From contig NZ_CP150241.1 of the NCBI RefSeq assembly GCF_037975235.1, positions 6,262,001 to 6,326,000 of the forward strand: DNA of 64,000 nucleotides, read 5' to 3'. The translations under genes and the position numbers were made by a program. This stretch comes from Paenibacillus sp. FSL R5-0341 (GTDB taxonomy: Bacteria > Bacillota > Bacilli > Paenibacillales > Paenibacillaceae). Numbering within the stretch: position 1 is the first letter of the stretch; each line of letters begins with the position of its first letter. The notes under the pieces are model-generated. The model was not told the origin of the DNA and searched no databases. It saw only the letters and a list, made by a program, of their open reading frames with translations. This document shows positions 8,361-17,045 of the stretch, in pieces.

Positions 8361-8939
8361 TCAAAAAGCATACACATACACCTTGGTACGCAGGGCATCC
8401 CGGCATGTTATAGTGCGTAGCGGTTCCTTGCCCGGCAGGGCAAAACAGACGCTAATCACCTTGGCACCCGGCGGAAGCTCCCGACTGAACTTGTCCAGAA
8501 GTCGGGTCATCGCTCCCGGAAACAGATAACAAATCACACAATCTGCATGTTCATAAGAACTGGTGTAGATATCCCCGCGCATGAAGCGCAGTCTGCCCTT
8601 GAGAGAGTGCTTGTTTCCCTTGGCTCGACGTAAGCGAACACTGAGATAAGCAATTATCTGGGAAGACCATAAGGGAATAGTAGAATTCTCAATCCCGGTC
8701 AGCCTTTTACCAGGGCAATGCCTTACAACATCCATTCCCAATGTACCCCATCCGGAGCCGGCTTCGAGCACATCCCCGTACCCTGGAATACGGTTCACCT
8801 CCTGAATGACCACTTGTCTGACACGACTGGATGTGGGCATCGGGGAGATCCCGTTTTTCCAACTGACGAGTACGATGGATATGACACATATCAATGTCAC
8901 CACGGCAATCAGCCATGGAATTAGATGAACGATGAACAT
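8361..8939 (-). CDS. Membrane-anchored class I SAM-dependent methyltransferase
   Basis: Protein of 192 residues. One N-terminal transmembrane helix (about 6-28) is followed by a Rossmann-fold methyltransferase domain. The SAM-binding motif I is VLEAGSGWGTLGMDVV (about 58-73), followed by an acidic strand end (TGIEN) and MRGDIY. The substrate is unknown. The C terminus is short and may miss the last strand pair of longer family members. It starts 26 bases after the FHA/winged-helix gene and is probably in one operon with it. Confidence 0.78.
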   Translation of the reverse strand: MFIVHLIPWLIAVVTLICVISIVLVSWKNGISPMPTSSRVRQVVIQEVNRIPGYGDVLEAGSGWGTLGMDVVRHCPGKRLTGIENSTIPLWSSQIIAYLSVRLRRAKGNKHSLKGRLRFMRGDIYTSSYEHADCVICYLFPGAMTRLLDKFSRELPPGAKVISVCFALPGKEPLRTITCRDALRTKVYVYAF

Positions 8940-8965
8940 AGCATCATCCCTTTGTTATCACGCAT

Positions 8966-9637
8966 TCATTCGGGCACATGAGACTTCATGTATACCCCTT
9001 TTTTGTACACAGACTTGATCGTAAAATGTACACCCAGCTTGCGATTCGTCCGATAGATCAGCGAGTTAATCTCGTCGATCCCTACCGCTTCACTCTCCAG
9101 CATGCTCCGCTCCGGCCACACCTGAGCCACAATTTGTTCCCTTGTCACAAAGTGGTCCAGTTGACTATACAGCAGCTTGAACAGCTGATATTCCTTCTTG
9201 GACAGCGGAATCTCCACTTCACCGATCTGTACGGTTTGCAGGTGATCCTGTAAACGCACACCCTCACCCAGCAGATCCGACACACGATATTCCCTCGTCT
9301 CTCCAAGATCGCCTTCCGTGCGAAGCTGGATCAGGCCATTGACCAACGTCAGGCTGTCTCCCTCGCCAAACGGATATTTCTCATAGGGAACGAGGCGCTG
9401 CCCGTTCAGTTCGGTTCCATTTTTGCTATCCAGATCCTCGATCCATAGCTGTTGCTGTACATCATAATGAATGCGGCAATGCCGCTTCGATATCATCTGA
9501 TTATAGACAGACAAGTCCAATTCACTGCCGCCTGTATAACGTCCCACCGTAATGGAGCGACCCTGGCTTACATAAGCGAATGATCCGTCACTTTCCTGTC
9601 CTGGCGTACGAATGACGATTTTTGCCGTCTCCCGCAT
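8966..9637 (-). CDS. FHA domain fused to OmpR-type winged helix
   Basis: Protein of 223 residues with an N-terminal FHA phosphothreonine-binding domain (about 28-105; GRY at 32-34, Ser50 and His53 in SKRHCRI, Asn73-Gly74 in DSKNGTELNG) joined to a C-terminal OmpR/PhoB-type winged helix (about 135-218). No receiver domain is present. It looks like a regulator whose DNA binding is tied to recognition of a Thr-phosphorylated partner rather than to a histidine kinase (inference from domains). No Ser/Thr kinase gene is in the window. It is the first gene of a probable operon with the methyltransferase. Target promoters are unknown. Confidence 0.82.
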   Translation of the reverse strand: MRETAKIVIRTPGQESDGSFAYVSQGRSITVGRYTGGSELDLSVYNQMISKRHCRIHYDVQQQLWIEDLDSKNGTELNGQRLVPYEKYPFGEGDSLTLVNGLIQLRTEGDLGETREYRVSDLLGEGVRLQDHLQTVQIGEVEIPLSKKEYQLFKLLYSQLDHFVTREQIVAQVWPERSMLESEAVGIDEINSLIYRTNRKLGVHFTIKSVYKKGVYMKSHVPE

Positions 9638-9672
9638 ATTATTCTCCCACCTTCAACGATCACTCGATCTCT

Positions 9673-9735
9673 ATAAGAGGTTGTTCAAAGATCCCATCTT
9701 CTCGGTACTGAAAACCGGTCTTTTTGAACACGTAC
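9673..9735. repeat. Short (internally deleted) copy of interspersed repeat A
   Basis: On the minus strand this reads as both ends of the longer element at 14414-14627 joined together. It shares CAAAAAG at one end, then TTTTCAGTACCGAGAAGATGG, then jumps to TTTGAACAACCTCT. Ends form a TTCAAA/TTTGAA inverted repeat. It lies in the 293-bp gap before the small gene at 9931. Confidence 0.65.
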
Positions 9736-9930
9736 TATAAACATTTCATAATAATAATGATAAATTCATCAGATTTGTTCCATTGTTTGCCCCGCTATAG
9801 TTCAATATAGTGGTATACAGGAACGATTTATGTTTGGTTCTACTCACTCTACTATACCAGACGTTGTGCTTTTTTTCTCATGACGACCGGATGTATACTT
9901 TAGCTCATTCAACAAGAGAGGTACCTTCTA

Positions 9931-10086
9931 ATGAACAAAAAAAACATTTTCATATACGTACTACTCGCCTTCGCCCTGTCCATGACATTAACCGTGCTCT
10001 CCCGTATGAACGATGATGGCGGAGAATCACTGAAAGGCACATCGGCTACCGAAACTTCATGGTTACAAATGAAGATCCAACCCTAA
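9931..10086 (+). CDS. Small membrane protein, 51 residues, unknown function
   Basis: Open frame from ATG at 9931 to TAA at 10086, preceded by GAGAGG about ten bases upstream. The product begins MNKKNIFIYVLLAFALSM: two Lys then a single hydrophobic helix (about 5-24), followed by a short polar tail of about 27 residues. This is either a single-span membrane microprotein with an outside tail or a secreted peptide with a signal sequence; I see no lipobox Cys. A strong hairpin terminator follows at 10168. I do not recognise a family. Confidence 0.55.
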   Translation: MNKKNIFIYVLLAFALSMTLTVLSRMNDDGGESLKGTSATETSWLQMKIQP

Positions 10087-10167
10087 GTCTACTCTATTAT
10101 AACGTGATCTCCGCGCAAAACGTTTCACGAATGTCATATTAGGCTAAGCCATAGACTCAAATCAATA

Positions 10168-10210
10168 AGGCCCCAGGTTGCTGTTCGCAGCAGCCCGGAG
10201 CCTCATTTTA
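10168..10210 (+). terminator. Terminator after the small gene
   Basis: A 16-bp stem with two mismatches (10168-10183 with 10188-10203) is closed by a stable TTCG tetraloop and followed by CATTTTAAT. It lies 82 bases after the stop of the small gene. Nothing else is seen in 10087-10330. Confidence 0.7.
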
Positions 10211-10330
10211 ATACAAAAAATCTATACTACTACACGAAAAACTTTCTATCAGTTGAACAACACAGATAACGACTTATTTGCCTAAGCGAAGTGAAGTGGA
10301 CAGTGGACACTCCCACCATCCGCACTCACG

Positions 10331-10441
10331 TCAATGCCGCTTCTTTCTCACGCCGAATTTCCTCCACGCATACACGATAAGAGCTACAGGGCCAGCAAGC
10401 CACAACAGTTGCCAAAGCATAATTTTCATGTCGAATCCCAT
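10331..10441 (-). CDS. Small hydrophobic protein, 36 residues, unknown function
   Basis: Short frame from ATG at 10441 to TGA at 10331-10333. It is preceded by GGGGAGGG at ideal spacing, one of the best ribosome binding sites in the region. The product is MGFDMKIMLWQLLWLAG followed by a hydrophobic stretch and a basic C terminus (RKFGVRKKRH), so it should be a single-span membrane microprotein with the positive end inside. It starts 51 bases after the DUF2339 stop and is probably its operon partner. No family is recognised. Confidence 0.55.
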   Translation of the reverse strand: MGFDMKIMLWQLLWLAGPVALIVYAWRKFGVRKKRH

Positions 10442-10492
10442 TTCAAGAATCCCTCCCCATATAATCGCAAATGCAACTTCGGTCGTTCAGAA

Positions 10493-13087
10493 TCAAAGAT
10501 AGTCTTGTTCTTCCTCAGGCACAGTCGGTTCAGCGTCAGGCTTCTCTGTCTCTCTGGACTGTATTTCCTCCATCCGGCTGGACACCTTCTGATACAAGTA
10601 AGAGATCCCCAGCAATAACACACCGAAGCTGAAGTAGGCAAATATTTTGCTGCCCGAGGTAAGCATCCCCACATCATAGAACACCATCTTACCCGTAGCG
10701 AACAACGTTAGACCCAGGCCCAGACGCCGAATCATGACATATTTTCTACGGAATCCATAGGCAATATAGAGAATCGCCAGTAGCAGATAGATCAGGCTGA
10801 ACATCAGCCCCACATCACCCCACTGGAATTGAATCGTCAGGAAGACGGTGATAACCCCTAGCAGGTATACCCCTACGATAACCGGGTACCATTCAATGCT
10901 CTTGAACTGACCACGGATGCCTGCAATCAGCAGATCCCTTCCTGCAAAGAATACCCCTACGTTAAAGATGATCAGCACCAGCAAACCAACAATCTCTGCC
11001 GCTGTATGCTGCTGAACTTCCGGCTGAAGCGCTGGCATGGTTAAGGTGACAGCCAGTGCAATACAGCAACCAATGGCATGCAGGAAGGCGGTATACACCT
11101 GTACATATCGATCAAGCAGTAGCTTCACCTTACTCAGTCCATAGGCTAATGCAATGGTGAGCGCTGCGAACATGAGCAACTTATAGAACATGTATAACAG
11201 GAACGTCCCATCGACAGCTCTGGTATACAATTCATTCGACTCATACAGCACGTATAACCACACATTCGCAAGTGTCACATACTTGAATCCGTTCAGGAAA
11301 CCCAGCTCCAGCGCGCTGTAATTGAATCTCTCTCTGGAAGATGAGCTGCTGTAAACTGCCCAGGCATAATACAATGTAATAAGCAGTGTACCCAGCGTAA
11401 CGCTGGAGTATTTTAACATAAAGTAAGAACGTTCCCCGATGAAGAATAGCGTCAGCAGGTCGTAGTACATGAAAGTGATTAAGCATAGAAGCACGATGCC
11501 CCAACCTGCACGTTCCACCGATTTGAGCCTTTTCAGATGTCCGAGCGTAACTAGCAGAACCCCTTCAATCAGCCAGCCCATCGATAACCACTTGGCCCCG
11601 AACTGGAACGGGATAATCAGAATGGCAAACGTCAGGGAAGTGACATAAAAGAGCAGAATCGTCTGTTTCTCCTGAGCCATATTGCGCTGGACGAATCGTG
11701 CGAGGCCTAGATACACCACGCAGAAGATCAAGGCCAGCAAGCCTTGAGCATCATTCCAATCCGCCACATCAAATAACACGTATAACATCAGACAGCTAAT
11801 GCTCGTATTCATAGCGAGTAGAGCGAAATCCCACCAGGTTAACTTCATCCGGTGTTTGAATGGATATGCCAGCGTAATGCCCAGATATAATGCAAACGTC
11901 ACTATGGAATACAACATGCCAATCTTCTCACTTGGCGACAGCCATAATAGGATGAGCATGGATGGGGTGTTGAACAGGAAACTGATATAGTGCACCACCG
12001 GCCACCGTTTGCCAAACGAAATGAAAACAATAATACCGTTTAAGAGCAGCAAATAGATCATGGCTACATAGACAGCAGGGCCTTCAAGCCCGAACGAGAA
12101 CATGTAGGAGAATAACGGAAGATACCCGCCCACCAAACCTAGTGAACAGATGGTCTTCGACTGGTATCTCAAGGACAACAATACGGAGATTGCCGATACC
12201 AATACAGACAAGCCAAGTCCCGTATATAACCCGATAATATGCAGTAAGAAGTAACTATAGAAGATGGAGCCGAACAACACCGATATCCCGCCGCCGAGCA
12301 GCCCCATCGCAAACGTCTGCCTTTTGCGGCGGAAAAGCCACTCTCCTCCGGCGAGCATCAGTGCACCGAGCAGGAAAAAGGCTCCGCTCTTCATCTCGTC
12401 ATTAAACCAGGTCGAGTACGAGTAACGGAACGCTGCTCCAACCCCCAGAATGAGGAGCAGGATGGCAACCTTGTTGATCCAGCTGAGTCCAATCTTCATC
12501 TCCATGCGATTCTGCTTAATCCGGCGTTGAATGGTCTCTTCGCTCAACCCTTCCTCCGCCATCTGCTCATATCCACGTTCCATGTGCCCACGCAGAGCCT
12601 CTTCTCTCTCCCGAACGGCTCGTCTGTGCGATTCAATACGCTCATTCACCTCTGCCGCAAGGTAAGCGATCCTCTCCTTCACCTCGTGAGAATCCTCTTG
12701 CAACTCCTGTGCGGCCTGGTTGTATAGCGCGTTTAGATTGGACTTGGTTCGATGTTCATGGAATGCAATTCGATCATTATGTACCGCTGTTTTCCCTTGA
12801 AAATAGGTCTCCATCTTCTCCCGGGATACCCGGATCAGATTCAGCTTCTCGTCCAGCATCTGTTCGGATAACGCCATGCGAAGACGTGCATTCTCTTCTT
12901 CCATCTTGCGCGAGCGAAGTTCAAGCTGTTGCAGCTTGAGCTTGTGGGCTTCGTACTGTTCCTGCAATTGTTCATTCTTAACGATCAGGTCATCGGACTC
13001 GTATTCCTGGAGCAGGGCGTTATACTCCTTCGCCAGTTGCTTCTGCTGCTCCTGAACCTGCCCAAGCCGTTCCTTAAACTCCTTCAT
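10493..13087 (-). CDS. DUF2339 family large polytopic membrane protein
   Basis: Integral membrane protein of 864 residues. Residues 1-105 are predicted coiled coil (heptad-rich, starting MKEFKERLGQVQEQQKQLAKE), and 110-195 remain charged and helical. From about residue 205 to 840 there are more than twenty closely spaced hydrophobic helices, the DUF2339 arrangement. The C-terminal tail is acidic (PTVPEEEQDYL). The function of the family is not known. The short loops give no enzyme motif. It is followed by a 36-residue membrane protein gene and lies downstream of, but is separated by a terminator from, the LCP gene. Confidence 0.85.
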   Translation of the reverse strand: MKEFKERLGQVQEQQKQLAKEYNALLQEYESDDLIVKNEQLQEQYEAHKLKLQQLELRSRKMEEENARLRMALSEQMLDEKLNLIRVSREKMETYFQGKTAVHNDRIAFHEHRTKSNLNALYNQAAQELQEDSHEVKERIAYLAAEVNERIESHRRAVREREEALRGHMERGYEQMAEEGLSEETIQRRIKQNRMEMKIGLSWINKVAILLLILGVGAAFRYSYSTWFNDEMKSGAFFLLGALMLAGGEWLFRRKRQTFAMGLLGGGISVLFGSIFYSYFLLHIIGLYTGLGLSVLVSAISVLLSLRYQSKTICSLGLVGGYLPLFSYMFSFGLEGPAVYVAMIYLLLLNGIIVFISFGKRWPVVHYISFLFNTPSMLILLWLSPSEKIGMLYSIVTFALYLGITLAYPFKHRMKLTWWDFALLAMNTSISCLMLYVLFDVADWNDAQGLLALIFCVVYLGLARFVQRNMAQEKQTILLFYVTSLTFAILIIPFQFGAKWLSMGWLIEGVLLVTLGHLKRLKSVERAGWGIVLLCLITFMYYDLLTLFFIGERSYFMLKYSSVTLGTLLITLYYAWAVYSSSSSRERFNYSALELGFLNGFKYVTLANVWLYVLYESNELYTRAVDGTFLLYMFYKLLMFAALTIALAYGLSKVKLLLDRYVQVYTAFLHAIGCCIALAVTLTMPALQPEVQQHTAAEIVGLLVLIIFNVGVFFAGRDLLIAGIRGQFKSIEWYPVIVGVYLLGVITVFLTIQFQWGDVGLMFSLIYLLLAILYIAYGFRRKYVMIRRLGLGLTLFATGKMVFYDVGMLTSGSKIFAYFSFGVLLLGISYLYQKVSSRMEEIQSRETEKPDAEPTVPEEEQDYL

Positions 13088-13208
13088 GAGTTTCCTCCGT
13101 TGGTTGATGTTTAATCTTTTCCCTATATTTTACTATATGTATGCCATAAAAAGAGGTTTAAACATTAGATATATCCGTACAATATTTCATCCAAAGGATT
13201 TCAAACGC

Positions 13209-13244
13209 AAAAAAGCCGGGAAGCAGCCGCTTCGCCGGACTTTT
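13209..13244 (-). terminator. Terminator of the LCP gene
   Basis: On the minus strand the hairpin has outer arms CCGG/CCGG and an inner GAAGC/GCTTC stem, and is followed by GCTTTTTTGCG. It lies 34 bases after the LCP stop codon. Confidence 0.82.
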
Positions 13245-13277
13245 ATTCATATGAGCATTCTGCATAAGAATGGATGC

Positions 13278-14321
13278 TTATGCTGCATCTGGTGTATCTG
13301 CCTGATCCGCTGACTCGGGTTCAATAATCTCGGTCGCATCCGGGTCCAGCCAACTGGCGATCATACCACGTACATATTGCAGATCGTCCTCCGACAGATC
13401 GTAGAACCATACGCCACTGCGCGTCGCGCCTTCCCCCTTCAGCATGTAGTTGCTGATTGTGGGTGTACTGTCTTTCATATATAAGGACTCGGCAAACTTC
13501 ACGATGAAGTCCGAAGTCATGTTGGTTGTAAAATTCGATCCGGCAATCTGGATCACATCCGGGATTTTGGTCAGATTTTTGACCTCCAGCGCACGATTCA
13601 TGAAGGCACTTAAGAAAATCCGATGACGCATCGTCCGATTGAAATCGGAATCTTCGCGGTAACGCACATAACCAAGCGCTTCTTCGCCGCTATAGATCGG
13701 TTTGTTCGCTTCAACGAACAGCTTCTCATGCGCTTTTGATTTGTTCTCGATGTTCTTCTTGATCGGCAGTTCAACACCGCCCACCGCATCAACAATGTCC
13801 TTGAGCCCGTTAAAATTAATCGCGGCATAGAAATCCACTTTGTTCTCCAGCAAATTCTCCACCGTATCCATCGCCATCTTGGCTTCGCCGTGGGCATAAG
13901 CCGAATTGATCTTCGACTTCACATCCCGGCCGACAATTTCGGTATAGGAATCACGTGGAATAGACAGCAGCAGCACTTTATTGTCTTCTGGACGCACGAC
14001 GGAATAGATGATGGTATCCGAACGGCTTGGTTCGTTATCGCGTTGGTCAATACCAAGCAACAACAGTGAGAATGGGTCCGTATGTTCTACAACAGGGGCA
14101 TCCTTATCGCCAGCTGGTTTAAAGGAGTCATCCAAGGCTTCCTTCACCGTACCTGAGGCGAACATGTTAAAGGCAAACACGACGAGTTGCTTTTGATAGA
14201 TAAATCCGAGTCCTCCCAACACAAGCAGCACACTTAGGGTGATGATCAATGGCTTCTTCCATTTCTTCTTCGGTTTCTTCGGCTTCCGTCTTGTTAAATG
14301 TGCGGCACTGTTTTCCATCAT
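13278..14321 (-). CDS. LytR-CpsA-Psr (LCP) family glycopolymer transferase
   Basis: Membrane-anchored enzyme of 347 residues that in this family attaches wall teichoic acid or other anionic glycopolymers to peptidoglycan from a polyprenyl-phosphate carrier. A Lys/Arg-rich cytoplasmic N terminus precedes one transmembrane helix (about 26-45). The extracellular LCP domain (about 82-245) has LLLLGIDQRDNEPSRSDTIIYSVV with the catalytic Asp/Arg set, SIPRDSYTEIVG, KINSAYAHG, VDAVGGVELPI, and the lipid-binding Arg motif in YREDSDFNRTMRHRIFL. A Pro/Asp/Ala-rich tail ends the protein. Its length and order are normal for the family. It stands alone, with a repeat element upstream. Confidence 0.93.
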   Translation of the reverse strand: MMENSAAHLTRRKPKKPKKKWKKPLIITLSVLLVLGGLGFIYQKQLVVFAFNMFASGTVKEALDDSFKPAGDKDAPVVEHTDPFSLLLLGIDQRDNEPSRSDTIIYSVVRPEDNKVLLLSIPRDSYTEIVGRDVKSKINSAYAHGEAKMAMDTVENLLENKVDFYAAINFNGLKDIVDAVGGVELPIKKNIENKSKAHEKLFVEANKPIYSGEEALGYVRYREDSDFNRTMRHRIFLSAFMNRALEVKNLTKIPDVIQIAGSNFTTNMTSDFIVKFAESLYMKDSTPTISNYMLKGEGATRSGVWFYDLSEDDLQYVRGMIASWLDPDATEIIEPESADQADTPDAA

Positions 14322-14413
14322 ATCTCCTTTAATAACGGGTTCTTAGAATCATTTAACTATATTAATAACACGTTTTCAATAGATTGCGTTATAATCTGCA
14401 TTACAAATGCATG

Positions 14414-14627
14414 TGCAAAAAGTCTGATTTTCAGTACCGAGAAGATGGAATGAAGCTAGAAATGGAGTAGCGGAGCGTAGGGAAAACTACGTGAGCAACT
14501 ACAATGTTTCCGAAGGAAACATACTTCGTAAGCCCCTACTTATTTCGGCTGAATTTCATATTCGATGCTGATGATGCCGCCAGGCATCATTCGTAATCAA
14601 AAGTGGACTTTTTGAACTACCTCTACA
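14414..14627. repeat. Interspersed repeat A, full-length copy
   Basis: This element fills most of the 330-bp gap between the LCP gene and the aldo/keto reductase gene. It starts GTGCAAAAAG and ends CTTTTTGAACTACCTCT, giving a terminal inverted repeat, and contains TTTTCAGTACCGAGAAGATGG, shared with the short copy at 9673-9735. The interior holds further small palindromes (TGTTTCCGAAGGAAACA). It carries no gene. I recall similar elements from Paenibacillus intergenic regions. Confidence 0.65.
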
Positions 14628-14651
14628 AGATGAACAGAAAAGGAGCGATGA

Positions 14652-15629
14652 ATGATGGAGTATCGACGTTTGGGCAATAGTGGTCTGCGTGTATCTGCAC
14701 TGGGGCTCGGCACCAATGCGTTTGGCAAACGCGCAGATGAAGCAGCTTCTACCCGCATTATTCATGCAGCGATGGATCAGGGCATCAACTTTATTGATAC
14801 CGCCAATATCTACGCAGGTACGGAATCGGAACGTATCATTGGACAGGCTCTCACAGGTCGACGGGAAAACGCGGTGCTTGCTACCAAAGCCGGACTTCCC
14901 CGGCATGATGGTCCCCATGGGCGGGGTTCCTCCCGCTACCATTTGCAACAAGAGCTGGAACATAGCCTGCGGCGTCTGCAAACGGATTATGTGGATCTGT
15001 ACCAGATCCATACCTTTGATCCGCATACACCGCTGGATGAAACACTGCGCACACTGGACGATATGGTCACTTCCGGCAAAGTTCGTTACATCGGAGCCTC
15101 CAACTACGCAGCCTGGGAGCTGATGAAAGCTCTGGGGATCAGTGAACAGAAAGGTTATATGCGCTACATCTCCACCCAAACCAGCTACTCTCTGGCAGAC
15201 CGTACACCTGAGCTTGAACTGGTTCCGATGTGTCTCGATCAGGGGGTAGGCATTATCCCGTATTTCCCGCTGGCAGGCGGTATCCTGACAGGTAAATATA
15301 ACGGACAGGCCAGCGTGCCTTCTGGTTCCAGAGCAGACACCGATCCGTCCTTCAACCGTTTCCTGCTGGAGCATAATATCCAACTAAGTGAACAAGTGAG
15401 TGCTAAAGCTGCCTCATATGGCTGTTCCCCAAGTGTGCTGTCGCTCGCATGGCTACTGACACGTCCAGCTGTATCCACAGTGATTGTGGGTGCTACACGC
15501 ACCGAACAGCTGGAACATAATTTGGCTAGTTTGGACATGTCACTGCCCGATGAGCTGTTGGCCGATCTGGATCAGATCAGTGACTCTTTCCGTCGCCGCG
15601 AGCCGTTTGCATCCTATCGAATCGATTAA
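14652..15629 (+). CDS. Aldo/keto reductase
   Basis: NADPH-dependent oxidoreductase with a (beta/alpha)8 barrel, 325 residues. The catalytic tetrad is readable: Asp and Tyr in FIDTANIYAG, Lys in VLATKAGLP, His in LYQIHTFDPH. The cofactor-binding end has TVIVGATRTEQLEHNL, typical of the YghZ/potassium-channel-beta-like AKR branch. GGAG lies about eight bases before the ATG pair at 14652/14655. It is monocistronic with a terminator at 15643. Substrates of such enzymes are broad, often reactive aldehydes, and are not predictable here. Confidence 0.92.
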   Translation: MMEYRRLGNSGLRVSALGLGTNAFGKRADEAASTRIIHAAMDQGINFIDTANIYAGTESERIIGQALTGRRENAVLATKAGLPRHDGPHGRGSSRYHLQQELEHSLRRLQTDYVDLYQIHTFDPHTPLDETLRTLDDMVTSGKVRYIGASNYAAWELMKALGISEQKGYMRYISTQTSYSLADRTPELELVPMCLDQGVGIIPYFPLAGGILTGKYNGQASVPSGSRADTDPSFNRFLLEHNIQLSEQVSAKAASYGCSPSVLSLAWLLTRPAVSTVIVGATRTEQLEHNLASLDMSLPDELLADLDQISDSFRRREPFASYRID

Positions 15630-15642
15630 AACAACTGAAATA

Positions 15643-15676
15643 AACCTCCTGACGGATAAAGTCAGGAGGTCTATTT
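15643..15676. terminator. Terminator after the aldo/keto reductase gene
   Basis: A perfect 9-bp stem CCTCCTGAC/GTCAGGAGG with a 7-base loop is followed by TCTATTTGTATTTT. It may also serve the convergent MarR gene. Confidence 0.85.
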
Positions 15677-15773
15677 GTATTTTGTAGCAACGCTATAATT
15701 ATTAGTAATTAGAAAAACTTCCAGTTCCACTACATTATGTAGTTTAATAAAATAAAAAAAATTATATTATGGA

Positions 15774-16235
15774 TTAGCCCTCTGTTTTTTGGCGAAGAAA
15801 CTCCTGCATGATCTCCAAATACTCTCCCTTACGATCATCCAAAGTTTCGAAGAATGCCTTGTCCGATTCCTCAACAAGATGAATTCCCTCCACAGCCAAT
15901 CGGGTTCCTTCTTCCGTTGTTGTGATAATATTGGCACGCGTATCCGTCTGATGACGAGCGCGGGTAATTAATCCTCTCTTTTCAAGTGCACGCAGAACCT
16001 GAGAAGTCACGTTAACATCCACCTTGGCAAACTGAGCAATCTGAACCTGAGTTACGCCTTTGCCTTCCTCATCGTGTTCATTGAGCCATAAACAGGCGTG
16101 CAACAATACAAATTGGGGCTGTGTTAGTTCGAGTGGCTCCAACACCCGACGTACTTCCTTTTGCCACATCGCTGTTACCTGCCACAGCAGGTATCCCGGG
16201 CTTTCTTGTGCGTTTTTATACTGTGAGCTTGTCAT
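15774..16235 (-). CDS. MarR-family transcriptional regulator
   Basis: Winged-helix regulator of 153 residues. The DNA-binding core (about 50-115) reads VTQVQIAQFAKVDVNVTSQVLRALEKRGLITRARHQTDTRANII, with the wing Asp-Arg pair typical of MarR proteins. ATG at 16235 follows GGAGG at seven bases and is preferred over an in-frame ATG at 16283. It is monocistronic and faces the aldo/keto reductase gene. It has a Trp-rich N-terminal helix (YLLWQVTAMWQKEV). Targets are unknown; a short palindrome, ACTACATTATGTAGT, lies just downstream at about 15729-15743. Confidence 0.87.
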   Translation of the reverse strand: MTSSQYKNAQESPGYLLWQVTAMWQKEVRRVLEPLELTQPQFVLLHACLWLNEHDEEGKGVTQVQIAQFAKVDVNVTSQVLRALEKRGLITRARHQTDTRANIITTTEEGTRLAVEGIHLVEESDKAFFETLDDRKGEYLEIMQEFLRQKTEG

Positions 16236-16367
16236 CTCATACCTCCATGATGTGCGACCTTGTGCAACAGAATATGTATCCATCAGATATTACAGTAAGT
16301 CCGTTATTCATATAACGATGATGGAAACACATCCGTTGCAACTCTGTGTATTCTTCTATAAAAATAT

Positions 16368-17045
16368 TTAGCGCGTAGGAATGAACTGCTTCACCCATTG
16401 TCCGAATCCTTGCGGATTGCGGCTCTGTATAAGAATGGTTCCTTCTCCACGGAACCGACATACCAATCCTTCTCCACTTGTAACACTGGATAACCAGCCC
16501 TGTGAAGCTTTCTCAATGCGGTAATCTACATAATGAGGCCATGCCACCAAATGGGCATTATCCACGATCATTTCTTCACCCGCGGCCAGATTGATTGCAT
16601 GGATTGCACCATAGGAAGACAGAAATACGGTTCCACGCCCACTAATCTCAATAATAAAGAAACCCTCTCCCGAAAAGAGACCTTTCTTCAGGTTTTGCAT
16701 TTTGGTATTCACCTGAATGCCTTCAGTTCCTGCCAGAAATCCGTCTTTCTGCACATAGAGTGAATAGGAACCGTCCAATTCAACGGCTTCCACATCGCCC
16801 ATGCTTGAAGGTGAGAGCAGAATCTCTGCCGATCCGCCCGCAGCCGTCAATTCCTGAAAGAAGAACTTCTCCCCGCTCAGCATCCGACCGAACCCGGCAA
16901 ACATCCCACCTTCTGCTGAACCCTTCAGTTCAACCGTCGGAGTCATGGATACCATCGCACCACTCTCCGCCTTGAACCGCTCTCCCCGCTGCAAATGTAC
17001 TTTAAGCATCGCAAAAGCACCATCATATAGAATCTCATAGTTCAC
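16368..17045 (-). CDS. AIM24 / TIGR00266 family protein
   Basis: Soluble 225-residue protein of the AIM24 (TIGR00266) family: a trefoil-like all-beta fold rich in Gly turns. Typical features are the AESGAMVSMTPTVEL start, GGMFAGFGRMLSGEKFFFQ, GDVEAVELDG, GTEGIQVNTKMQNLKKGLFSGEGFFIIEISGRGTVF and a terminal basic FIPTR. No catalytic motif is known; the family is often found near stress or secretion genes. Its ATG overlaps the HxlR stop by four bases, so it is translated together with that regulator and may be part of its response. Confidence 0.9.
   Translation of the reverse strand: MNYEILYDGAFAMLKVHLQRGERFKAESGAMVSMTPTVELKGSAEGGMFAGFGRMLSGEKFFFQELTAAGGSAEILLSPSSMGDVEAVELDGSYSLYVQKDGFLAGTEGIQVNTKMQNLKKGLFSGEGFFIIEISGRGTVFLSSYGAIHAINLAAGEEMIVDNAHLVAWPHYVDYRIEKASQGWLSSVTSGEGLVCRFRGEGTILIQSRNPQGFGQWVKQFIPTR

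Noticed and set aside
14556..15383. 275-codon open frame on the minus strand across the repeat and the aldo/keto reductase gene
   Set aside because: It is antisense to a clear AKR gene with all catalytic motifs and begins or ends in the repeat element.
15729..15743. Palindrome ACTACATTATGTAGT near the MarR gene
   Set aside because: It lies downstream of the MarR stop and not at any promoter I can see, so operator status is unsupported.
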